From an uncultured Oscillospiraceae bacterium (lineage in GTDB: Bacteria; Bacillota; Clostridia; Oscillospirales; Acutalibacteraceae): a DNA stretch of 5,974 bases. The first letter of the stretch is position 1, and every line of letters begins with the position of its first letter. The position numbers and the translations under genes were made by a program. Positions 1 through 3,793 of this stretch are shown piece by piece. The notes under the pieces are model-generated. The model was not told the DNA's origin, ran no database searches, and worked only from the letters and a program-made list of their open reading frames with translations. The DNA is taken from NCBI GenBank assembly GCA_900554775.1, contig USIK01000049.1:1-5974 (forward strand), written 5' to 3'.

Positions 1-55
1 CCGCGATTTCATCTAAAGCTTCTTCAGAAATTGCACCATTTTTAAATTCTTCCAT
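1..55 (-). CDS. P1: GG-leader peptide precursor, N-terminal fragment cut by window edge
   Basis: Only the first 18 codons lie in the window. They encode a leader starting MEEFKNGAIS, identical at the protein level to the leaders of P2 and P3 as far as visible, and the sequence runs off the edge just before the expected Gly-Gly. The start ATG (53-55, read on the minus strand) is preceded by GAAAGGATGG at the usual Shine-Dalgarno distance, as in P2 and P3. Its promoter (112-140) and 5' stem-loop (93-106) are complete. By analogy with its neighbours it should encode an exported peptide with a hydrophobic helix, but the core is not visible. The first 77 bases of the window are identical to 537-613 in P2, so this is a recent duplicate. 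It shows that the array continues to the left. Confidence 0.8.
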   Translation of the reverse strand, partial: MEEFKNGAISEEALDEIA

Positions 56-92
56 GTTAAACCATCCTTTCAAAATACAAATATTTTTCATT

Positions 93-106
93 TGGCCTAG
101 CGACCG
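93..106 (-). promoter_or_regulatory. 5' stem-loop of P1 mRNA
   Basis: On the minus strand GGTC-GCTA-GGCC can fold into a four-base-pair stem, including one G-U pair, with a four-base loop. It begins five bases after the -10 box, so it would sit at the extreme 5' end of the transcript. Equivalent hairpins with different sequence occur at the same place in P2 to P5. Confidence 0.5.
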
Positions 107-111
107 TTTTT

Positions 112-140
112 ATTATATATTACTATATTTTGAATGTCAA
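112..140 (-). promoter_or_regulatory. Sigma-A promoter of P1 (TTGACA-N17-TATAAT)
   Basis: On the minus strand the -35 box TTGACA is at 135-140 and the -10 box TATAAT at 112-117, with exactly 17 bases between. Both boxes match the housekeeping consensus perfectly. The predicted transcript start is near 105, giving a leader of about 50 bases. An A/T-tract block shared with P2 and P3 lies directly upstream (141-170). Confidence 0.9.
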
Positions 141-164
141 CTATTGAATTAAAATATTTTTTGC

Positions 165-198
165 ACAAAATTAACCCCCGCTGATTATATTCAGCGGG
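165..198 (-). terminator. Intrinsic terminator of P2
   Basis: On the minus strand CCCGCTGA and TCAGCGGG form a perfect eight-base-pair stem (177-184 with 191-198) around a six-base loop, followed by GG and then a TTAATTTT tract. It starts about 30 bases after the P2 stop codon and separates P2 from the P1 promoter. Confidence 0.85.
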
Positions 199-228
199 AT
201 AGTTATAAAAAATTACATATCTAGAAAT

Positions 229-591
229 TTATTTTAGATCTGGGTTTGCTTTTTTAAATAGTTTTATTTTTTCTTTGACACCAAGTTTGGAAAATGCGAT
301 TGGATCCATGTCAACACCTTTGCTAATCAAGGCCTTGCTAGCATTTTTTTTGTGAGCTGTGCCACCGCCACTGGATGCTACTGGATGTGCCACTGGTGCT
401 GCTGGAGCTGCTGGCGCATCAATGTCATCTTCCGAGGTTAAGTAAGCGTAGCCTGCGCCTGCACCTGCTGATAAAATTCCAATGCCTGCAGCGATAAGAA
501 CGTTTTTAACCGCTGATGAGGATACGCTAAGTCCGCCCGCGATTTCATCTAAAGCTTCTTCAGAAATTGCACCATTTTTAAATTCTTCCAT
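229..591 (-). CDS. P2: GG-leader peptide precursor, 120 aa, with membrane helix and long variable tail
   Basis: Leader residues 1-20 end in EIAGG, with I at -12, L at -7, I at -4 and GG, as in peptides processed and exported by C39-peptidase ABC transporters. The predicted 100-residue mature part has a Ser-rich linker (21-28), a hydrophobic Gly/Ala helix (about 29-51, GxxxG at G43/G47), an acidic stretch, an Ala/Pro-rich segment (59-72), a basic region and a Lys-rich C-terminal helix containing VKEK (106-109). I chose the ATG at 591 because GAAAGGATGG sits directly upstream. A longer TTG reading frame would start inside that Shine-Dalgarno site. The upstream ATG that is in frame in P1 and P3 is shifted out of frame here by a one-base deletion. 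It is monocistronic, with its own promoter and terminator. The function is inferred to be a secreted, membrane-active, bacteriocin-like peptide. I do not recognise a named family for the core. Confidence 0.85.
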   Translation of the reverse strand: MEEFKNGAISEEALDEIAGGLSVSSSAVKNVLIAAGIGILSAGAGAGYAYLTSEDDIDAPAAPAAPVAHPVASSGGGTAHKKNASKALISKGVDMDPIAFSKLGVKEKIKLFKKANPDLK

Positions 592-627
592 GTTAAACCA
601 TCCTTTCAAAATATAAGTATTTTCATT

Positions 628-641
628 TAGTCTTACGACTA
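628..641 (-). promoter_or_regulatory. 5' stem-loop of P2 mRNA
   Basis: On the minus strand TAGTC-GTAA-GACTA gives a perfect five-base-pair stem with a four-base loop, starting four bases after the -10 box. The stem bases differ from P1 and P3 on both arms in a compensating way, so pairing is kept although sequence is not. Confidence 0.55.
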
Positions 642-645
642 TTTT

Positions 646-674
646 ATTATATATTGCTATATTTTATATGTCAA
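646..674 (-). promoter_or_regulatory. Sigma-A promoter of P2 (TTGACA-N17-TATAAT)
   Basis: On the minus strand TTGACA lies at 669-674 and TATAAT at 646-651 with a 17-base spacer. Both boxes are perfect. The transcript should start near 639, about 48 bases before the start codon. The upstream A/T tract at 675-704 matches those of P1 and P3. Confidence 0.9.
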
Positions 675-700
675 CACTTAAATTAAAATATTTTTTGCAC

Positions 701-731
701 AAAAAATACCCGCCAGCATAGCTAGCAGGTA
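701..731 (-). terminator. Intrinsic terminator of P3
   Basis: The minus-strand transcript can form an eleven-base-pair stem (721-731 with 707-717) around a three-base UAU loop, followed by six uridines (701-706). Two of the pairs are G-U and would be C-A mismatches in plus-strand RNA, so the structure is built for minus-strand transcription. The U tract runs straight into the upstream A/T element of the P2 promoter. Confidence 0.9.
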
Positions 732-745
732 CCATGATGAGAAAT

Positions 746-1027
746 TTATTTAATTTTTGCTATTCTCTTATCCCATATTGCTGCTTTTTCTTTTACATGA
801 AGTATTTCGAATGCTTCTCCATGGCCAGGATCTTTAACCTCTTCATGTTTTTCTTCTTTGCCTTTTTGGCCCAGGTATTTGTATGCGCCGGCTGTTCCGC
901 CAACTGCTAAAATTCCAATACCTGCAGCGATAAGAACGTTTTTAACAGTTGATTTAGAAATGCTGAGTCCACCTGCGATTTCGTCTAAAGCTTCTTCAGA
1001 AATTGCACCATTTTTGAATTCTTCCAT
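746..1027 (-). CDS. P3: GG-leader peptide precursor, 93 aa
   Basis: The leader (1-20) is identical in sequence to that of P2 and ends in EIAGG. The helix begins with the same ten residues as P2 (VLIAAGIGIL, 31-40) and has GxxxG at G43/G47. After about residue 52 the tail is unrelated to P2: a Lys/Glu-rich hydrophilic stretch (54-66), then a C-terminal basic helix (about 73-93). The last 21 residues align with P2 without gaps around a shared VKEK. I chose the ATG at 1027 by its Shine-Dalgarno site (GAAAGGATGG) and by the position conserved in the paralogues. An in-frame ATG at 1063 would add twelve residues, but these cover the ribosome-binding site. The mature part would be 73 residues. It has its own promoter and terminator. 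Its role is inferred to be an exported, membrane-active peptide, not a recognised named family. Confidence 0.85.
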   Translation of the reverse strand: MEEFKNGAISEEALDEIAGGLSISKSTVKNVLIAAGIGILAVGGTAGAYKYLGQKGKEEKHEEVKDPGHGEAFEILHVKEKAAIWDKRIAKIK

Positions 1028-1064
1028 GTTAAACCATCCTTTCAAAATACAAATATTTTTCATT

Positions 1065-1078
1065 TGGCCTAGCGGCCA
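1065..1078 (-). promoter_or_regulatory. 5' stem-loop of P3 mRNA
   Basis: On the minus strand TGGCC-GCTA-GGCCA forms a perfect five-base-pair stem with a four-base loop, five bases after the -10 box. It is the GC-rich version of the hairpin seen as TAGTC/GACTA in P2. Confidence 0.55.
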
Positions 1079-1083
1079 TTTTT

Positions 1084-1112
1084 ATTATATATTACTATAT
1101 TTTAAATGTCAA
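1084..1112 (-). promoter_or_regulatory. Sigma-A promoter of P3 (TTGACA-N17-TATAAT)
   Basis: On the minus strand TTGACA is at 1107-1112 and TATAAT at 1084-1089, with a 17-base spacer that is almost identical to that of P1. The predicted start is near 1077, about 50 bases before the ATG. Confidence 0.9.
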
Positions 1113-1147
1113 CACTTAAATTAAAATATTTTTTGCATAATTTTATT

Positions 1148-1185
1148 AAAAATAAAAACCACGCTCCAATTAATAGAGCATGGCT
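1148..1185 (-). terminator. Intrinsic terminator of P4
   Basis: In the minus-strand transcript AGCCATGCTC pairs with GAGCGTGGTT (1176-1185 with 1157-1166), ten base pairs including two G-U, with a loop of about nine bases. TTTTTATTTTT follows. It begins about 20 bases after the P4 stop codon. Confidence 0.85.
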
Positions 1186-1205
1186 ATAATTGCTAATAAA
1201 TTATA

Positions 1206-1550
1206 TTAGTCTTCTTGGTTTCTTCTTTCACGCATGTATTCTTCCCATTCGTTGTCTCCGAGAACTGGGTTGAAAAGACTTCTAAAGTCTTCCATGTTTA
1301 CATCTTTTAAATCTCCGATGCCTGCATAGCTTGAAACAGCTTGTTTGCCTTTTGCTTTTTTGCTGCTTGAGTTACGTCTGCCAGCATAGTATCCAGAAAC
1401 TGCACCTGCTGCTCCGCCTGCTGCTGCTGATAAAACTACAATGCTTGTACCGATAAGAGCTTTTTTAACGAGTTCTTTATTTACTTTGAATCCACCGGCA
1501 ACTCCTTCTAAAGCTTCTTCTGAGATTGCATAGTTTTCAATTTTTTCCAT
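1206..1550 (-). CDS. P4: GG-leader peptide precursor, 114 aa, with glycine zipper
   Basis: The leader starts MEKIENYAIS and ends GVAGG at residue 20, keeping I-12, L-7, V-4 and GG although it differs from P1 to P3 elsewhere. After a basic stretch (22-30) comes a hydrophobic helix (about 31-57) whose second half is a regular glycine zipper: G45, G49, G53 and G57. A strongly basic Ser/Lys patch follows (58-69), then a tail with an acidic, aromatic C-terminal segment (about 85-114). The ATG at 1550 is chosen because GGAAAGGA lies just upstream; a frame extension of 42 residues covers the promoter and is not coding. The mature part would be 94 residues. It is monocistronic with its own promoter and terminator. 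Its inferred role is a secreted membrane-inserting or self-assembling peptide. The tail has no clear match in P2, P3 or P5. Confidence 0.85.
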   Translation of the reverse strand: MEKIENYAISEEALEGVAGGFKVNKELVKKALIGTSIVVLSAAAGGAAGAVSGYYAGRRNSSSKKAKGKQAVSSYAGIGDLKDVNMEDFRSLFNPVLGDNEWEEYMRERRNQED

Positions 1551-1589
1551 GATTAAACTGTCCTTTCCAATAACTATTATGTCTAAGTA

Positions 1590-1601
1590 GATCATATGAT
1601 C
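1590..1601 (-). promoter_or_regulatory. 5' stem-loop of P4 mRNA
   Basis: GATC-ATAT-GATC is a perfect palindrome that can form a four-base-pair stem and four-base loop six bases after the -10 box, the position used by the hairpins of P1, P2, P3 and P5. A DNA operator is an alternative, but no sequence is shared among the five. Confidence 0.45.
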
Positions 1602-1607
1602 ATAATT

Positions 1608-1636
1608 ATTATATATTATTGTTTTTAAAATGTCAA
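1608..1636 (-). promoter_or_regulatory. Sigma-A promoter of P4 (TTGACA-N17-TATAAT)
   Basis: On the minus strand TTGACA is at 1631-1636 and TATAAT at 1608-1613, with a 17-base spacer. The upstream sequence differs from P1 to P3. The base pattern just before -35 (TTAATTA) is shared with P5. The predicted transcript start is near 1601. Confidence 0.88.
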
Positions 1637-1766
1637 TAATTAAATATACTACAGTATTTAAAGTGTTAATAACCAACTTGGAATATTTTATGTAAATTTT
1701 TTTTAATAAAATTCACAATAGAATAAGACTGACCACACTTATTAAAAATTTAATTTTTTGAATATG

Positions 1767-1800
1767 ATTTTAAAATCCACGCCTTGTGAGAAAGGCGTGG
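1767..1800 (-). terminator. Intrinsic terminator of P5
   Basis: In the minus-strand transcript CCACGCCTT and AAGGCGTGG form a perfect nine-base-pair stem (1792-1800 with 1777-1785) around a six-base loop. The tail ATTTTAAAATC is only moderately U-rich. It begins about 70 bases after the P5 stop codon. Confidence 0.75.
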
Positions 1801-1869
1801 CCGAATGGTAAATTATTGAATAAACAATTGTGTTTTAAATTCGTATTAATACCAAAATTTTTTGGAAGA

Positions 1870-2160
1870 TTATTGAGCAGCAGCTGGTTCTTCAGCAGGA
1901 GCTGCAGGAGCTTCAACTTTTGCTTCTTCAGCTTGAGGTGCTCTCATTTTTTTCCAGTATGCTTTTGCTTTTGCATATGGAGTGTATTTTTCTCCTACAT
2001 AAGCGCCACAGCATGCTGTTCCTGCTAATGCGAGTCCGCCACCAAGTACGAGGCCTGTGTAAGTAAGAGCTTTTTTAATTTTTGAAGATTTAACTTCAAC
2101 TCCTCCTGCAACTTGTTCTAAAGCTGCGTCTGAAATTGCGAAATTTTCGATGTTTTTCAT
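1870..2160 (-). CDS. P5: GG-leader peptide precursor, 96 aa, with Cys pair and Ala/Pro/Glu tail
   Basis: The leader starts MKNIENFAIS and ends QVAGG at residue 20, again with I-12, L-7, V-4 and GG. The mature part (76 residues) has a polar and basic segment (21-30), then a long Gly/Ala helix (about 31-56). In it small residues recur every fourth position: G36, G40, A44, T48, G52 and G56. A Cys50-Cys51 pair lies inside the helix and is unique in the array. A basic, aromatic stretch (58-72) is followed by a low-complexity Ala/Pro/Glu tail (74-96). The ATG at 2160 has AAAGGGAG six bases upstream; the longer start at 2181 has no ribosome-binding site. It has its own promoter and terminator. It is the most divergent visible member and probably the oldest duplicate. 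Its inferred function is the same as that of its paralogues. Confidence 0.85.
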   Translation of the reverse strand: MKNIENFAISDAALEQVAGGVEVKSSKIKKALTYTGLVLGGGLALAGTACCGAYVGEKYTPYAKAKAYWKKMRAPQAEEAKVEAPAAPAEEPAAAQ

Positions 2161-2193
2161 GATAAACTCCCTTTCAAACATTGATTTATTATT

Positions 2194-2208
2194 GTGGTTT
2201 CAAACCAC
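2194..2208 (-). promoter_or_regulatory. 5' stem-loop of P5 mRNA
   Basis: On the minus strand GTGGTTTGAAACCAC is a perfect inverted repeat: GTGGT pairs with ACCAC around a five-base loop. It starts four bases after the -10 box. It is structurally equivalent to, but unlike in sequence, the hairpins of P1 to P4. Confidence 0.55.
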
Positions 2209-2212
2209 TTGA

Positions 2213-2241
2213 ATTATAGCTAAGAAAATAAAGTTTGTCAA
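2213..2241 (-). promoter_or_regulatory. Sigma-A promoter of P5 (TTGACA-N17-TATAAT)
   Basis: On the minus strand TTGACA is at 2236-2241 and TATAAT at 2213-2218, 17 bases apart. The spacer sequence is unrelated to those of P1 to P4, so retention of both perfect boxes and the exact spacing is notable. The predicted transcript start is near 2206. Confidence 0.88.
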
Positions 2242-2383
2242 TAATTAATCTTGATTTAATATCACAAAAAAATACAGGGCTAAAAATAATATTTTGTATA
2301 TTAATTTAACAAATATCAACGTAAAAGATAATCTTTAATTTATCAATACAAAAAGAGTAATAAATTTTATGGCTTTTTCATTT

Positions 2384-2391
2384 TATACACT
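2384..2391 (+). promoter_or_regulatory. Possible sporulation-type -10 element upstream of the SleC-like gene
   Basis: TATACACT matches seven of eight positions of the sigma-E -10 consensus CATACAMT, with T in place of the first C, and lies 27 bases before the start codon. No good sigma-A -35 box sits at the right distance. The upstream stretch near 2360-2368 is only a partial sigma-E -35 match. This rests on consensus matching plus the expected mother-cell expression of the gene, so it is weak. Confidence 0.22.
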
Positions 2392-2417
2392 AGAGATTAT
2401 TTTTCGGAGGTAATTTT

Positions 2418-3644
2418 ATGAGCACAGGGAAGCTTCAAATAAATGTTTTTGATGGGTCTATTGCAAATCCTCTTTCAAATTCAACCGTTTCAGTAACCAT
2501 TTCAGGCCAGCCGGAAAGCGTTGTTGGCGAGGTTTTAACTAATTCTTCAGGCAAAACTGACACTCTCACGCTTGATGCTCCGCCGGTTGAATATTCCTTA
2601 AGTCCGGGTTCGCCGAAACCATATTCTGATTATGACGTTGTTATTAAAAAAGACGGTTTCGAACCTATCGCTATAAATGGCGTGCAGATTCTTCCTGATG
2701 CAATTGCTGCTCAGAATGTTTATATGAAAAAATCAGATAACAACGAAATTTCCGAGCGCAGTTACACCATTCCTGACCATACTCTTTATGGCAATTTCCC
2801 TCCAAAAATTGCGGAAGAAGCCGTTAAGCCTTTGCCGGAAGCTTCGGGGTTTGTTGTGCTTGATAAAGTTGTTATTCCTGAGTTCATTGTGGTGCATGAC
2901 GGCAGCCCTTATGACGATTCCGCGCCTAACTACTGGATTCCTTACCAAGATTACATTAAAAATGTTGCCAGCAGCGAAATTTACGCAACCTGGCCGGAAG
3001 AGGCCATTAAGGCTAATGTTCTTGTGATTATTTCTTTCACTTTGAACAGAGTTTTCACGGAATGGTACAGGAGCCGGGGCAAAAATTTCACGATTACTTC
3101 TTCAACTGCTTATGACCAAAAATTCGTTTATCAAAGAAATATATTTCAAGAAATTTCGAACGTTGTTGACGATGTTTTTTCAACTTTCATCACAAAACCA
3201 GGCATTCAGCAGCCGCTTTTCACGCAATATTGCGACGGAATAAATGTTACTTGCCCGGGCTGGCTTTCACAGTGGGAATCAAAAAATTTGGGCGAGCAAG
3301 GCGAGGATTACATTAACATTTTGAGAAGATATTACGGCTCTGAAATTTACCTCGAAAGCGCAACTGAAGTTACCGGAATTCCAATTTCTTTCCCTGGTGA
3401 AACTTTGGGCGTTGGCTCAAGCGGCGACGCCGTCAGAACAATTCAAAGGCAGCTTAATTCAATAAGCAATAATTACCCATTGATTCCAAAATTAGCGGTT
3501 GACGGAAATTACGGCCAAAGCACTTTAGATGCCGTTAAAACATTCCAAAAGATTTTTGACCTCCCGCAAACGGGCTATGTTGACTACAAAACCTGGTATG
3601 AAATTTCAAAGGTTTACACCGCTGTTATGAGACTTAGCAATTAA
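2418..3644 (+). CDS. SleC-like spore cortex-lytic / peptidoglycan-binding protein, 408 aa
   Basis: I see three parts. Residues 4-103 form a beta-sandwich domain of the type found at the N-terminus of clostridial SleC proteins. Residues about 178-300 resemble the SpoIID lytic-transglycosylase domain: YIKNVASSEIYATWPEEAIK (179-198) corresponds to the SpoIID segment carrying the catalytic Glu, here E187. Residues about 333-395 are a PG_binding_1 repeat (GVGSSGDAVR, then VDGNYGQSTLDAVKTFQ). There is no signal peptide or membrane segment. The length suits the family. GGAGG sits seven bases before the ATG. The known role of SleC is cutting cortex peptidoglycan at germination after the pro-form is processed. 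The same role here is inferred, and a vegetative wall-modifying role is the alternative. It is transcribed away from the peptide array and followed by a wall-synthesis gene with its own promoter. Confidence 0.82.
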   Translation: MSTGKLQINVFDGSIANPLSNSTVSVTISGQPESVVGEVLTNSSGKTDTLTLDAPPVEYSLSPGSPKPYSDYDVVIKKDGFEPIAINGVQILPDAIAAQNVYMKKSDNNEISERSYTIPDHTLYGNFPPKIAEEAVKPLPEASGFVVLDKVVIPEFIVVHDGSPYDDSAPNYWIPYQDYIKNVASSEIYATWPEEAIKANVLVIISFTLNRVFTEWYRSRGKNFTITSSTAYDQKFVYQRNIFQEISNVVDDVFSTFITKPGIQQPLFTQYCDGINVTCPGWLSQWESKNLGEQGEDYINILRRYYGSEIYLESATEVTGIPISFPGETLGVGSSGDAVRTIQRQLNSISNNYPLIPKLAVDGNYGQSTLDAVKTFQKIFDLPQTGYVDYKTWYEISKVYTAVMRLSN

Positions 3645-3681
3645 ATAAAAACTGTTTTTTCGCTTATAATAATTTTAAGTA

Positions 3682-3704
3682 AGAAAGAGGGCTGCAATCT
3701 TTCT
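3682..3704 (+). terminator. Weak possible terminator after the SleC-like gene
   Basis: AGAAAGA (3682-3688) and TCTTTCT (3698-3704) can form a seven-base-pair AT-rich stem around a nine-base loop. Only GTTTATTG follows, so the U tract is poor. No better hairpin lies between the stop codon and the next promoter. Confidence 0.3.
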
Positions 3705-3709
3705 GTTTA

Positions 3710-3739
3710 TTGACTAAACTATGTTAAGTGTGGTATTAT
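3710..3739 (+). promoter_or_regulatory. Extended -10 promoter of the penicillin-binding protein gene
   Basis: TTGACT (3710-3715) and TATTAT (3734-3739) are 18 bases apart, and the -10 box is preceded by TGG, the extended -10 motif. The transcript should start near 3746, giving a 5' UTR of about 48 bases that ends in AAAAAGGAG before the ATG at 3794. Confidence 0.65.
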
Positions 3740-3793
3740 CCTCATTAGGCACACTTGTATTATGAAAGATTTCTAACAAAAAAGGAGTTTAAA

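Larger units (their letters stand above)
1..170. repeat. Tandem repeat block A: leader coding region, 5' UTR and promoter of P1
   Basis: This block aligns without gaps to 973-1140 (P3) with about ten mismatches by eye. It is identical to 537-613 (P2) over its first 77 bases, after which P2 drifts and has a one-base gap. It comprises the leader codons, Shine-Dalgarno region, 5' hairpin, promoter and upstream A/T tract. Confidence 0.85.
537..704. repeat. Tandem repeat block B: leader, 5' UTR and promoter of P2
   Basis: It is identical to 1-77 over 537-613, then similar but diverged through the 5' UTR and promoter. Homology to P3 also continues into the core: 473-510 matches 909-946 with a single mismatch, covering the start of the hydrophobic helix. 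Beyond that the two genes do not resemble each other at DNA level. Confidence 0.85.
973..1140. repeat. Tandem repeat block C: leader, 5' UTR and promoter of P3
   Basis: It aligns without a gap to 1-168 at an offset of 972, including the leader codons, Shine-Dalgarno site, hairpin, promoter and A/T tract. The mismatches are few and lie mainly in the hairpin stem and just upstream of -35. Confidence 0.85.

Noticed and set aside
592..609. N-terminal extensions of P2 to P5 (for example starting at 609, 1063, 1676, 2181)
   Set aside because: The extra codons cover the Shine-Dalgarno site, 5' UTR or promoter. In P2 a one-base deletion puts the upstream ATG seen in P1 and P3 out of frame, so it is not conserved as a start.
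604..624. Six-codon mini-ORF upstream of P2 ending in TGA over the Shine-Dalgarno site, possible leader peptide or uORF
   Set aside because: It has no ribosome-binding site, and the corresponding ATG in P1 and P3 is in frame with the main gene, so it is more likely chance.
858..1124. Plus-strand open frame of 88 codons opposite P3
   Set aside because: It is the antisense shadow of P3 and its promoter, with no ribosome-binding site and biased composition.
1..1140. CRISPR array or insertion sequence as explanation of the repeated blocks
   Set aside because: The repeats are about 170 bases long, contain promoter and leader codons, and have no short regular spacers, terminal inverted repeats or transposase.
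1641..1662. Imperfect inverted repeat around ATACTGTAGTAT upstream of the P4 promoter as a repressor site
   Set aside because: Only four bases per arm pair and nothing similar occurs upstream of the other four promoters.
1786..2028. Plus-strand open frame of 80 codons, rich in Cys, Phe and Ser, opposite P5
   Set aside because: It starts within the P5 terminator hairpin and mirrors the Lys/Ala-rich P5 codons; no Shine-Dalgarno site. The Cys-rich look is an antisense artefact.
229..2160. Class II lanthipeptide or other modified-peptide precursors
   Set aside because: The leaders would fit, but the mature parts have no Ser/Thr plus Cys pattern (only P5 has Cys, two adjacent) and no modifying enzyme is in the window.
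2324..2336. 13-base palindrome AAAGAT-A-ATCTTT upstream of the SleC-like gene as an operator
   Set aside because: Short, AT-only apart from one G-C pair per arm, and in very AT-rich DNA where such palindromes are expected by chance; no second copy seen.
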